NCBI RefSeq assembly: GCF_011065935.2
Contig: NZ_JAAMNH020000001.1
Location: 2,067,001 to 2,131,000, forward strand
Length of the DNA stretch: 64,000 nt
DNA from: Clostridium estertheticum
Lineage (GTDB): Bacteria > Bacillota > Clostridia > Clostridiales > Clostridiaceae
Direction: 5' to 3'
Under the pieces are notes generated by a model that saw only the letters and a list, made by a program, of their open reading frames with translations, did no database searches and was not told where the DNA came from. The stretch's first letter is position 1. Every line of letters starts with the position of its first letter. A program made the position numbers and the translations under genes. Below, piece by piece: positions 44,212 through 53,171 of this stretch.

Positions 44212-44290
44212 AGTATATAAGTATAAGTATAAGTATAGGGACGGTTAACAACTTTAAATAGTATTTATAGAGTAGAAAGGTTTGATAAAG

Positions 44291-44875
44291 ATGCTAGACA
44301 CTCATGGTAGAAAATATATAAGTCCACTTTTTAAGGGTGCGGCCAATATTTTTTTAAAATTAAATATGACACCTAACAACATAACTATTATAGGCTTTAT
44401 AATAGGGTTATTACCTTTTGTATTTATTTACTTTGATAAGCCTTTAATAGCAGTTATACTTTTATGGGTTTCAGGTTTCCTTGATGCTGTAGATGGTGAA
44501 ATGGCGAGAATTAGTAAGATGTCAACTCCCTTAGGAACACTTATGGATGTAACTTTTGACCGGTTAGTTGAACTAGGGGTTATTTTAGCTATAGCATTGA
44601 AAGAGCCGAAGTCTATGCTACAGTTATTATTTTTGACATCAACAATAATAATTTCTATGACTGTTTTTTTAACAGTAGGTGCACTTTCTCGAAACAAGGG
44701 AAGTAAATATTTCTATTACCAAACGGGAGTGGCAGAGCGAACAGAAGGGTTTATATTTTTTACACTTATGATCTTGATACCTGTGCATCTTCAATTAATA
44801 ACTAGCATATTCTCAATAATAATTGCAATAACTGCACTGCAGAGATTTCTGGAGGCCAGAAGAATTTTAAAATGA
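44291..44875 (+). CDS. CDP-alcohol phosphatidyltransferase family protein
   Basis: The 194-aa membrane enzyme has the complete family motif DGx2ARx8Gx3Dx3D: residues run from DGEMARISKM to GTLMDVTFD. About six membrane segments follow. Such enzymes make phospholipids or phosphoinositol/glycerol lipids from CDP-diacylglycerol; the acceptor alcohol is not clear. ATG 44291 sits ten bases after GAAAGG and is preferred to TTG 44282. A short repeat-like AGGGACGGTT (44237-44246) lies just upstream. Confidence 0.87.
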   Translation: MLDTHGRKYISPLFKGAANIFLKLNMTPNNITIIGFIIGLLPFVFIYFDKPLIAVILLWVSGFLDAVDGEMARISKMSTPLGTLMDVTFDRLVELGVILAIALKEPKSMLQLLFLTSTIIISMTVFLTVGALSRNKGSKYFYYQTGVAERTEGFIFFTLMILIPVHLQLITSIFSIIIAITALQRFLEARRILK

Positions 44876-44989
44876 GACGGACCTTATTAAATTAGCAAAA
44901 AAATATAATTTAAATATTTCAGAGTATATAAATGATTAGTGATTAATTTATATTTTATAGATATAACAAAATAAATTTGCTTTATAAGG

Positions 44990-45031
44990 CACCCTAGGAG
45001 ATTATCTATCTTAGGGTGTTAGTTGTTTTTT
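44990..45031 (+). terminator. Likely terminator after the CDP-alcohol transferase
   Basis: CACCCTAG (44990-44997) pairs with TTAGGGTG (45011-45018), followed by TTAGTTGTTTTTT, where the T run is delayed by five bases. Confidence 0.6.
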
Positions 45032-45148
45032 GTAATATAAGATAGTTATTGCTAGGGTGGGATGATTCAGCTTGCTTATTGACTTATTTTACTAGTTCAT
45101 TCATAATAAAGTAACAACTTTATTATTAGTTATATGGAGGAAAATATA

Positions 45149-45712
45149 ATGATTGAAAGATTAAAGAAAATACAATACAATTCACCAGTGATATTAACTT
45201 TTACTTTTTTAGCTCTTGCTAGCTATTTATTAGGTTACCTGACAAATGGCACTTCGACTGCATTGCTTTTTTCAAATTATAGAACTTCTCTTTTGGATCC
45301 ACTGCAATATGTAAGACTTTTTTCTTATATATTAGGTCATGCTAATTGGGCTCATTTTTCAGGGAATTTCATAATAATTTTAATAATTGGACCTATGCTA
45401 GAAGAAAAATATGGTTCAAAAGTTTTAATACAGTTAATATTGGTAACAGCTTTTGTTACAGGCATAATACACACAATTTTCTCGGGTACTGCTCTTTTGG
45501 GGGCAAGTGGCATTGTTTATATGTTTATTATTTTAGGCTCCTTTACAAATAGGGAGAAGGGCAAAATTCCACTGACTTTAATAATTGTGTTTTTTGTATT
45601 TGTTGGTAGCGAAGTATTTGGAGGTGCTTTTGCTCAGGATAATATCTCTCAACTTGCACATATTATTGGTGGATGTTGCGGGGCATTATTTGCTTTTAAG
45701 ATTAAACATTAA
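45149..45712 (+). CDS. Rhomboid-family intramembrane serine protease
   Basis: A 187-aa protein of six membrane segments with the rhomboid catalytic dyad: GASG (LLGASGIVYM, Ser near residue 119) and His in QLAHIIGGCCGA (near 171). HANWAHFSGNFIIILIIGPMLEEKYG is the usual HxxxN region in segment 2 (key residues H and N). It cleaves membrane protein substrates. ATG 45149 follows GGAGG; the earlier in-frame ATG at 45134 overlaps that site. It is a single gene. Confidence 0.88.
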   Translation: MIERLKKIQYNSPVILTFTFLALASYLLGYLTNGTSTALLFSNYRTSLLDPLQYVRLFSYILGHANWAHFSGNFIIILIIGPMLEEKYGSKVLIQLILVTAFVTGIIHTIFSGTALLGASGIVYMFIILGSFTNREKGKIPLTLIIVFFVFVGSEVFGGAFAQDNISQLAHIIGGCCGALFAFKIKH

Positions 45713-45803
45713 GAAAAAATATGGAAAGCTAGTATAAACAATGAAAAAAGGTAATTTTAGTGATATACTATATTAAAAAATCATAGGAGAAAGGGTGATA
45801 AAC

Positions 45804-46370
45804 ATGTTAGATAGAGATAAGGCAGAAGAGCTTTTGCACAAACATTTGAAGAATGATAAATTAGTCATTCATTGTTATGCGGTTGAAGCTGTAATGAGTG
45901 CACTAGCTAAAAAATTAGAACCTGAAAATGAAAAAGAGTGGGGAATAACAGGCCTATTACATGACATAGATGAAACAACCATAGATTGGCTCAAAAATCC
46001 AGAACTACATGGTCCCACTGCAGTAGAGATATTAAAAGCAGAAGGTTTTGGAAATGAACGCATATACCATGCGATTTGTGCACATAACCAGCTAAATGGA
46101 ACAAAAATAATCAGCAAAATGGATGCAGCAGCTTATGCTGGGGATCCTATAACCGGATTTATTACTGCCATTGCGCTTGCTTACCCAGATAAAAAGCTTG
46201 CAAATGTAAAAGTGAAATCTATAGTAAAAAGAATGAAAGACACAAGATTTGCCGCTAGTGCCAATCGACAAGCTATGTATTCCATTGTAAATTTAGGAAT
46301 GACCTTCGAAGAATTTGCAGAACTTTCTTTAAATGCTATGTTGAAAATTTCAGATAAGCTTGGTTTGTAA
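45804..46370 (+). CDS. HD-domain (HDIG-type) metal-dependent hydrolase
   Basis: The 188-aa protein is a compact HD hydrolase: HCYAVEAVM provides the first His, GLLHDIDE the HD pair, HGPTAVEIL and YHAICAHN later ligands. The substrate is unknown; small HD proteins of this kind act on nucleotides or phosphate esters. ATG 45804 follows GAGAAAGGG; a GTG at 45795 overlaps that site. It is monocistronic with a terminator at 46390-46430. Confidence 0.8.
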   Translation: MLDRDKAEELLHKHLKNDKLVIHCYAVEAVMSALAKKLEPENEKEWGITGLLHDIDETTIDWLKNPELHGPTAVEILKAEGFGNERIYHAICAHNQLNGTKIISKMDAAAYAGDPITGFITAIALAYPDKKLANVKVKSIVKRMKDTRFAASANRQAMYSIVNLGMTFEEFAELSLNAMLKISDKLGL

Positions 46371-46389
46371 AATTCATATAACATAAATT

Positions 46390-46430
46390 AAGTCCTCTTA
46401 TATTCAAGTAAAAATATAAGAGGGCTTCTG
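46390..46430 (+). terminator. Terminator after the HD hydrolase
   Basis: AAGTCCTCTTATATT pairs with AATATAAGAGGGCTT (46390-46404 / 46414-46428); only a short T run follows, so strength is uncertain. Confidence 0.65.
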
Positions 46431-46524
46431 TGTGATTTTTGATCTATTATGGTGGGTAATTTATTATATTAATAAAATTATATTTGCTTATGTTTAAAAA
46501 TAAACAAAATTGGAGATAGCAATT

Positions 46525-47565
46525 ATGACAAATGATAAAAATGAAGTTTCAACAGTTCAAGAAGAATTATGGAAGGGCTATAAATCCATTCGGTTTTCAG
46601 CAGGTGGGTATGAAGCCTTAATGATAACGGATGTTGGGGCTAACATCATAGAACTAAAAGATACTATAAGAGGGTTAAGCATACTTAGAACTCCTGTGGA
46701 CAATTTAGAATTTGAAGTTTTCAAGTCCACACCTCAAGTTTATGGACTGCCAGTTTTGTTTCCACCAAATAGATTAGAAGATGGGACATTTAAAGTGGAA
46801 GACAGAGTATATAAATTTCCAATAAATGAACCTGAAATTAATAATTATATCCATGGTTTTATTAAAAATGAAAAATGGAAGATAGCTAGAAGTGAAATTA
46901 TTGAGGGTGAAGAAGTTGAAATAGAGGCTATACTTGATTTTAATGAAGAACATGAATTTTATAAGTACTTTCCTCACGCCTTCCAGTTTAAATTAGTTTA
47001 TAATCTCTCAAGTAGTGGATTAAAGCAGACAACAAGTATTATTAATTTAAGCAATGAGAAAATGCCAATGGGAATAGGATTTCACACTGCCTTTAATATA
47101 CCTTTTCACCCAGAAAGCGTGGAGGAAGATTATAGACTAATAGCATCAATAGATAAGATATGGGAACAAAATGAAAGAAACTTACCTACAGGAAAAATCT
47201 TAGACTTAACTATTGATGAAAAACAATATTTAAACAAGGGGATAAATCCACTAGGGGAAGAATTAGAATCTCATTATACATTAAAAAATATGAATATAAA
47301 TGGAGAAGAATTTCATGGAGCAATAATTGAGGACACCTCAAAAAAAATAAGATTAATTTATGAAATGGGCAATGATTATAAACATATGGTGCTATGGAAT
47401 GATAAGGGTGACAAACATTATGTTTGCGTAGAGCCTCAAACTTGTTCAATAAATGCTCCAAATATAAATTTAGAAAACGACATAACTGGATTTAAAACCT
47501 TATGTCCTAATGAAACCTGGAGCGAAGAATGTAGGATATATGCAGAGGATATGATTTCAAACTAA
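46525..47565 (+). CDS. Aldose 1-epimerase family protein
   Basis: The 346-aa galactose-mutarotase-like beta-sandwich protein has GLPVLFPPNRLEDGTFK (substrate loop with conserved NR), INNYIHGFIKNEKW (His), GIGFHTAFNIPF (second His) and VCVEPQT (catalytic Glu). It may interconvert sugar anomers, or, like YeaD relatives, act on a phosphorylated sugar. ATG 46525 is preferred to TTG 46510 because GGAG lies between them. It is followed by the YbaK-like gene 47 bp downstream. Confidence 0.85.
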   Translation: MTNDKNEVSTVQEELWKGYKSIRFSAGGYEALMITDVGANIIELKDTIRGLSILRTPVDNLEFEVFKSTPQVYGLPVLFPPNRLEDGTFKVEDRVYKFPINEPEINNYIHGFIKNEKWKIARSEIIEGEEVEIEAILDFNEEHEFYKYFPHAFQFKLVYNLSSSGLKQTTSIINLSNEKMPMGIGFHTAFNIPFHPESVEEDYRLIASIDKIWEQNERNLPTGKILDLTIDEKQYLNKGINPLGEELESHYTLKNMNINGEEFHGAIIEDTSKKIRLIYEMGNDYKHMVLWNDKGDKHYVCVEPQTCSINAPNINLENDITGFKTLCPNETWSEECRIYAEDMISN

Positions 47566-47612
47566 TATAGGTTAATTTAAAACCACACATAAAAGTGAAA
47601 GGATGATAAACA

Positions 47613-48089
47613 ATGGCTATAGATAAAGTTAAGGAGTATTTTAAAAAATGGGGTAGGGATAAAGACATTTTAGAGTTTGTAACATCCAGTGCTACTGTTG
47701 AACTCGCAGCAGAGGCAGTGGGTGTAGAGCCTGCAAGAATTGCTAAGACTATTTGTTTTAAAAATGGAGAGGGTGCTATGCTAATAGTTACAGCAGGAGA
47801 TGTAAAAACAGATAATAGAAAATTTAAGGACGAATTTGGGTTTAAAGCAAAGATGCTAACACCCGATGAAACTTTTGAATTTACAGGACATGTAGTAGGT
47901 GGAGTATGCCCCTTTGGTTTAGAAAATGATATACCTGTATTTTTAGATAAATCTCTTAAGCGATTTGTTACTGTGTATCCTGCCTGTGGAAGCAGCAATT
48001 CAGCTATTAAACTTACCTGCGAGGAACTTGATAAATATTCCTTGAATAAGAAGTGGATAGATGTGGGTAAAGGCTGGGAGTTACCATAG
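47613..48089 (+). CDS. YbaK/EbsC-type aminoacyl-tRNA deacylase
   Basis: A 158-aa protein of the YbaK/ProX editing superfamily: ELAAEAVGVEPARIAKTICF, then the invariant Lys region, AMLIVTAGDVKTDNRKFK, FTGHVVGGVCPFGL and the C-terminal YPACGSSNSAIKLT motif. It removes wrong amino acids from tRNA(Pro) or related tRNAs in trans. ATG follows GAAAGGATG. Confidence 0.9.
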   Translation: MAIDKVKEYFKKWGRDKDILEFVTSSATVELAAEAVGVEPARIAKTICFKNGEGAMLIVTAGDVKTDNRKFKDEFGFKAKMLTPDETFEFTGHVVGGVCPFGLENDIPVFLDKSLKRFVTVYPACGSSNSAIKLTCEELDKYSLNKKWIDVGKGWELP

Positions 48090-48382
48090 TATAGAATATT
48101 ATTTATCTGTTTAACCCTAGTATAAATTGAGCACTCTTATATTTAAGTGAAATATATGCTATAATGTAAACTGTAGACATGTGTAAATAAACAATAATAA
48201 CATTAAGAGATAAAACTCTTTTGGATTCTTTGTTGGAAAAAATTAGGTTTCAGATTTATGTTCTGGGCCTTTTTACTTTTGGGGGAAATTACTAATAAAC
48301 GTAAAATTTGTATAGATGGATAAAATAAATAGGAAACCGTACTTTTATGTTTTCTGTTGGGTAAGGAAGAAGGAAAAGAAAA

Positions 48383-48685
48383 ATGATAAAGCTTGAAGAA
48401 ATATATAAACTTTGTGAATGCTGTGAAAAGCAAGATAAAAAAACAGGTATTATGAAACTAATGGAGAAAGGCTACAATGAGATTACCGCAACAAAATATT
48501 ATAACATTTGGAAAAGACATTACATGGATTGTAGTAGTCAAGATTCAACGCTTTCTGGTATTTATATAAAAACCAGTAAAGAAAGAAGACTGTTAGAAGA
48601 GTGTACATTTATTGAACGTCAAAGGTATCTAGAAGCATTAAGTAAAGATCAACTTATACAAATTGCACAGGCAATGCTTAAATAA
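48383..48685 (+). CDS. Small hypothetical protein, 100 aa
   Basis: No family is recognised. The protein is soluble and helical with several Cys near the N-terminus (LCECCEKQDKK) and a charged middle (YNIWKRHYMDC). The C-terminus reads FIERQRYLEALSKDQLIQIA. The ATG follows AAGGAAGAAGG. The 290 bases upstream contain a possible hairpin AGG-CAGA/TCTG-CCT ending in T5 (about 48247-48275) and a TATAAT (48160-48165), so a leader with attenuation is possible. The gene is separated from a convergent tRNA by ten bases. Confidence 0.6.
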   Translation: MIKLEEIYKLCECCEKQDKKTGIMKLMEKGYNEITATKYYNIWKRHYMDCSSQDSTLSGIYIKTSKERRLLEECTFIERQRYLEALSKDQLIQIAQAMLK

Positions 48686-48695
48686 TATATAAAAA

Positions 48696-48771
48696 TGGTG
48701 GAGATAGGGGGAATCGAACCCCCGGCCTTCTACATGCGAAGCAGACGCGCTCCCAACTGCGCTATACCCCC
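48696..48771 (-). tRNA. tRNA-Ala, anticodon CGC
   Basis: All parts of the cloverleaf fold. The acceptor is GGGGGTA with TATCTCC; it has the G3-U70 pair that specifies alanine. The D arm is GCGC-AGTTGGGA-GCGC, the anticodon stem TCTGC/GTAGA with loop TTCGCAT (anticodon CGC), and the T arm GGGGG-TTCGATT-CCCCC. The discriminator is A73 and CCA is encoded. It reads GCG, a rare codon in AT-rich genomes, where a TGC tRNA normally suffices. Confidence 0.95.
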
Positions 48772-48938
48772 ATAAATTTTGTTATCCCTAATTATAACAC
48801 TATTTAGGATAATATTCCATATTAGCTATTTATTTAATGGAATTTTTAAAATTAAAACAAAAACAATTATAAATGATTTATTAGTAAAAAATATGATTAT
48901 TATAAGGTGAAATGTAAATTTTATAGTTAATTTCGTGA

Positions 48939-49034
48939 TATAATATTAGTAGAAAACTAAATGTGAAGCATCCATAAATAAGATTTTTATACTGGTAAAA
49001 CGGTTTTCTAATTTATTTAAATGGGTGTTTTTTT
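48939..49034 (+). promoter_or_regulatory. clpB leader with attenuator-like hairpins
   Basis: A TATAAT lies at 48939-48944. In the leader, TAGAAAAC (48950-48957) can pair with GTTTTCTA (49003-49010). A second stem (CATCCAT...AAATAA 48969-48981 with TTATTT...ATGGGTG 49013-49027, two-base bulge) ends in T7 and looks like a terminator. The two stems interlock, so they would compete or form a pseudoknot. No CIRCE or CtsR heptads are seen. Confidence 0.5.
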
Positions 49035-49090
49035 GCATTAACAAAATTAAAATTTGATATTAATTTAATAACTAAAGGGAGGGCTTTTTC

Positions 49091-51691
49091 ATGGATATAG
49101 AAAAATTAACAGTTAAGGTTCAACAATCCTTAAATGAGGCTCAATTAATAGCGGTAAAGAATAATCATCAGCAAATAGATACAATACATCTATTTGCAGC
49201 ACTTATTGCTCAAGAGGATGGGCTCATTCCTAACATATTTAGTAAAATGGGAGTGGATATAAGACAACTAAATGAGGATATTAATAAAGCCTTAGAGAGG
49301 ATGCCGAGAGTTACAGGAAGTGGTGCAGATACTGGAGCTGTTTATGCAACTAGAAGGTTTGAGGAAATTTTTATAAAGGCAGAAGATGAAGCTAAAAAAT
49401 TCAAAGATTCTTTTATAAGTGTTGAACATGTAATGCTTGGTCTTATGGATGTAAATACTAAAGTCATTGGGGATATTTTAAAAAAATTTAATATAACTAA
49501 AGAAGAATTTTTGAATGCGCTTTCGAAAGTTAGGGGAAATCAAAGAGTGGAGAATCCAGACCCAGAAGGTACTTATGAGGCATTGGTTAAATATGGTTCA
49601 AACCTTGTGGAGCAAGCTAAAAAGCATAAATTAGATCCTGTAATAGGACGTGATGAGGAAATTAGGCGGGTTATAAGGATACTTTCTAGAAGAACTAAAA
49701 ATAATCCAGTGCTTATAGGAGAACCTGGAGTAGGTAAAACTGCTATAGTGGAAGGACTTGCCCAACGAATTGTAAAGGGAGACGTACCAGAAGGACTTAA
49801 AAATAAAATAGTGTTCTCTTTAGATATGGGAGCTCTTATTGCAGGCGCTAAATTTAAAGGTGAATTTGAAGAAAGACTTAAAGCAGTGCTTAAAGAAGTA
49901 GAAAATAGTGAAGGTAAAATAATTTTATTTATAGATGAGATTCATAATATAGTGGGAGCAGGAAAGTCAGAGGGTTCTATGGATGCAGGAAATATGATAA
50001 AACCACTTCTAGCTAGAGGAAGCCTTCATTGTATAGGTGCAACTACTTTTGATGAATATAGAAAATACTTAGAAAAGGATAAGGCCTTAGAACGAAGGTT
50101 TCAACCAGTAACTGTAGAGGAGCCAACTGTTGAAGATGCTGTGTCAATACTTCGAGGCCTTAAAGAAAAGTTTGAAATATATCATGGTATAAGAATTCAT
50201 GATTCAGCCATAGTAGCCGCTGCTAAGCTTTCAGATAGATATATAACCGCAAGATTCCTTCCAGATAAGGCAATAGATCTTATAGACGAAGCCTGCGCTA
50301 TGATAAGGACTGAAATTGATAGTATGCCAACGGAGATGGACATGACTAAACGTAAGTTATTTCAACTTGAAATTGAAAAGAATGCACTATCAAAAGAGAA
50401 GGATGAGGCTTCAAAGAAAAGGCTAGAAATACTCGAGAAAGAGTTAAGTAATTTAAAAGATAAAGATAATGAAATGACAGCAAAATATGAAAAGGAAAAA
50501 TCTAAGATAGTTGAAATTAGAAATTTAAAAGCAGAGTTAGATGCTTCTCGTGGGGAGATAGAAAAATCAGAAAGAGAATATGATTTATCTAAAGTGGCAG
50601 AGCTTAAATATGGTGTAATTCCAAAACTAGAAGCTCAGATAAAAGAAAAAGAAGAAGGCATCAATCAAAATAATGAAACAGCTATGCTTAAAGAAGAGGT
50701 AACAGAAAAAGAGATTTCACAGATCGTATCAAAATGGACAGGAATACCTGTAGCAAATCTAGTCGAAGGAGAAAGGAAAAAACTCATAAGGCTTGAAGAA
50801 GTGTTATCGGAAAGAGTAATTGGACAAAAAGAAGCCGTTACTGCAGTTTCAAATGCTGTTATTCGCGCAAGAGCAGGCATGAAGGATCCAAGAAGGCCTA
50901 TTGGCTCATTCATATTCCTAGGACCCACCGGTGTTGGGAAAACCGAACTTGCAAAAACCTTAGCTAGAACACTATTTGATAGCAAAGAAAATATAATAAG
51001 AATAGACATGTCAGAGTATATGGAAAAATATTCTGTATCAAGACTTATAGGAGCACCACCAGGTTACGTAGGTTATGAAGAGGGCGGTCAACTTACGGAA
51101 GCAGTAAGGCGAAAACCTTACAGTGTTATATTATTTGATGAAATAGAAAAGGCTCATGAAGATGTGTTTAATATATTTCTTCAGATACTAGATGATGGAA
51201 GGCTTACAGATAATCAAGGTAAGATCGTGAATTTTAAAAATTGCATAATAATTATGACTTCAAATATTGGAAGTAGTTATCTCTTGGAAAACAAAGAAAG
51301 TGGAGGTATAGAGCAATATATTCGTGATAGAGTTATGAACGAATTGAAGTCAAATTTTAAACCGGAATTTTTAAATAGATTAGATGATATTATACTATTT
51401 AAACCACTAGATACAAAAGAAATAAAAGGTATAGTAGATATATTCCTTGAAGAAATTAAAAATAGGCTTAAAGACAAAAACATATTAATGAAAGTAACAG
51501 ACGCTGCTAAAGAGCTTATGGCCCGAGAAGGCTATGATCCAATTTACGGTGCACGTCCACTAAAGAGATACATTGAAAATGTACTAGAAACATCTATTGC
51601 TAAGAAAATTATTAGGGGAGACATAGTGGATGGTTCAATCATTGGGGTAGATGCCAAAGATGAGCAAATTATCATAGAAAAGATTCAATAA
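49091..51691 (+). CDS. clpB: ClpB disaggregase (AAA+ chaperone)
   Basis: The 866-aa protein has the full ClpB order: Clp N domain repeats (about 1-150), AAA-1 with Walker A GEPGVGKTA (about 212) and Walker B ILFIDEIHN, a long coiled-coil middle domain (about 405-525, rich in Glu/Lys), AAA-2 with GPTGVGKTEL (about 615) and VILFDEIEKAHED, and the D2-small domain with YDPIYGARPLKR. It rescues aggregated proteins with DnaK. ATG follows AAGGGAGGG. It is monocistronic behind an attenuator-like leader. Confidence 0.96.
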   Translation: MDIEKLTVKVQQSLNEAQLIAVKNNHQQIDTIHLFAALIAQEDGLIPNIFSKMGVDIRQLNEDINKALERMPRVTGSGADTGAVYATRRFEEIFIKAEDEAKKFKDSFISVEHVMLGLMDVNTKVIGDILKKFNITKEEFLNALSKVRGNQRVENPDPEGTYEALVKYGSNLVEQAKKHKLDPVIGRDEEIRRVIRILSRRTKNNPVLIGEPGVGKTAIVEGLAQRIVKGDVPEGLKNKIVFSLDMGALIAGAKFKGEFEERLKAVLKEVENSEGKIILFIDEIHNIVGAGKSEGSMDAGNMIKPLLARGSLHCIGATTFDEYRKYLEKDKALERRFQPVTVEEPTVEDAVSILRGLKEKFEIYHGIRIHDSAIVAAAKLSDRYITARFLPDKAIDLIDEACAMIRTEIDSMPTEMDMTKRKLFQLEIEKNALSKEKDEASKKRLEILEKELSNLKDKDNEMTAKYEKEKSKIVEIRNLKAELDASRGEIEKSEREYDLSKVAELKYGVIPKLEAQIKEKEEGINQNNETAMLKEEVTEKEISQIVSKWTGIPVANLVEGERKKLIRLEEVLSERVIGQKEAVTAVSNAVIRARAGMKDPRRPIGSFIFLGPTGVGKTELAKTLARTLFDSKENIIRIDMSEYMEKYSVSRLIGAPPGYVGYEEGGQLTEAVRRKPYSVILFDEIEKAHEDVFNIFLQILDDGRLTDNQGKIVNFKNCIIIMTSNIGSSYLLENKESGGIEQYIRDRVMNELKSNFKPEFLNRLDDIILFKPLDTKEIKGIVDIFLEEIKNRLKDKNILMKVTDAAKELMAREGYDPIYGARPLKRYIENVLETSIAKKIIRGDIVDGSIIGVDAKDEQIIIEKIQ

Positions 51692-51731
51692 TTCTATTTA
51701 CTTTAATAAAAAATAGAGGTTCACTAATTAA

Positions 51732-51778
51732 AAAAGATAGTAAAACTTTGTAATGAGGTTTTGCTATCTTTTTTTTGT
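51732..51778 (+). terminator. Terminator of clpB
   Basis: AAAAGATAGTAAAAC (51732-51746) pairs with GTTTTGCTATCTTTT (51758-51772), then T-rich sequence. Confidence 0.9.
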
Positions 51779-51857
51779 TAGGATAGAGACTAAAAAATCT
51801 ACTCATCTCTTTTGTTTTATACTTTTTCTATGAATATCATGATTATTATTCTAGTAG

Positions 51858-51886
51858 TTGACAATGGAACAATTATTTAACATAAT
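51858..51886 (+). promoter_or_regulatory. Sigma-A promoter of the HD-GYP gene
   Basis: TTGACA (51858-51863) and CATAAT (51881-51886) with 17-base spacing, about 130 bases before the GTG start. Confidence 0.65.
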
Positions 51887-52013
51887 AAGGTTGACCATGC
51901 TTTTACATAATATTAAAGCGAAACCAAATATTAATGGCACTAATTCAAATGAAAGGGGGCCATAGAAATTATTGAAAAAAATATACGAATAGAGGTAGAT
52001 ACGGAGGAAAATT

Positions 52014-53171
52014 GTGAAAATTAGCACTAGGTCACTCATAGAAGGATTATCTTATGCTTTGGACGTGGCTGAGAAATCTTATTTCTCTCACTCTAAACAC
52101 GTAGCATATCTTTCCGTTATGATAGCTATGGAATTAGATTTACCAAAAGAGCAACAAGAGGAGCTTTATTATGCAGCATTATTGCATGATATAGGAGCAA
52201 GCAATACATATTTAATTCAAGAACATTGTGAAGTTGGTAGAGATATAATATTAAAACTCCCAATTAAAAGTATAATAGCGGAGTATGTCTATTATCACCA
52301 TGAGCATTATGATGGAACAGGGCCATTTAAATTAAAGGCTGATGAAATTCCACTACCTTCCCAAATTATATGTATAGCAAATTTGTTTGACACAAAATTT
52401 GGGAGTATAGAAACTCTAAATTTAGAAACACTTAATGAAATTAATAAATGGATTGATAGTAACCATGAATTATTTAAACCAGAAATAGTGGAGACTTTTT
52501 ATAGACTCATTGAAAAGGAGTATATATTTTTAGATTATTTTACTCATGAATTTAACAATGTATTAGTTAAGCGAATAGAGATAATAAGGAATAATATAGG
52601 TTTCGAAGATGTTAAACTGTTTGCGCATGCATTTTCTCAAATAATAGATAAGAGAAGTACATTTACTTATGAACATTCCGTTGGTATTTCTAATTTAGTC
52701 AATAAAATAACTACACAATTAGGCTATAATTATGAAATACAAAACAAAATGTACATAGCAGCATTATTGCATGATATTGGTAAGTTAGTAATATCAAATG
52801 ATATTATTGATAAGAAAGGTAAGCTTGATGAGGAAGAACGATATCAAATCAATAAGCATACATATTATACAAGGTGGATATTAGAGCAAATTGAGGGGTT
52901 TGGGGATATTACCAATTATGCATCTAATCATCATGAAAAATTAAATGGAAATGGATATCCATTACATTTAGCTGAGGAACAAATCAGTGAACTAGATAGA
53001 GTAATGGCAATATGCGATGTATATCAAGCATTGACGGAAGACAGGCCTTATAGAACTAAAATGCCAATAGATAAAGTTTGGTCAATCATTAATGAAATGG
53101 TGAACAATAATGATTTGGACGGAAATTTAGTTGGCAAAATAAAAACTATTTTGAAAGAGGCGATTATATAA
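52014..53171 (+). CDS. Tandem HD / HD-GYP phosphodiesterase-like protein
   Basis: This 385-aa soluble protein has two HD domains. The first (about 15-140) shows ALLHDIGASN and YHHEHYDGTGP; the second (about 205-370) ALLHDIGKLVIS, NHHEKLNGNGYP and DVYQALTEDRPYR. Both carry variants of the GYP motif (DGTGP, NGNGYP), so either could bind metals and cleave cyclic di-GMP, though residues are not fully consensus. No receiver or sensor domain is attached. The start is GTG 52014 after GGAGG. Its end overlaps the nitroreductase start. Confidence 0.82.
   Translation: MKISTRSLIEGLSYALDVAEKSYFSHSKHVAYLSVMIAMELDLPKEQQEELYYAALLHDIGASNTYLIQEHCEVGRDIILKLPIKSIIAEYVYYHHEHYDGTGPFKLKADEIPLPSQIICIANLFDTKFGSIETLNLETLNEINKWIDSNHELFKPEIVETFYRLIEKEYIFLDYFTHEFNNVLVKRIEIIRNNIGFEDVKLFAHAFSQIIDKRSTFTYEHSVGISNLVNKITTQLGYNYEIQNKMYIAALLHDIGKLVISNDIIDKKGKLDEEERYQINKHTYYTRWILEQIEGFGDITNYASNHHEKLNGNGYPLHLAEEQISELDRVMAICDVYQALTEDRPYRTKMPIDKVWSIINEMVNNNDLDGNLVGKIKTILKEAII

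Noticed and set aside
44874..44939. Protein-like stretch TDLIKLAKKYNLNISEYI before a stop
   Set aside because: It is short, without a start, and of no recognisable family; noted as possible debris only.
48786..49090. CIRCE or CtsR operator at clpB
   Set aside because: No inverted TTAGCACTC-type repeat and no tandem GGTCAAA heptads are present.
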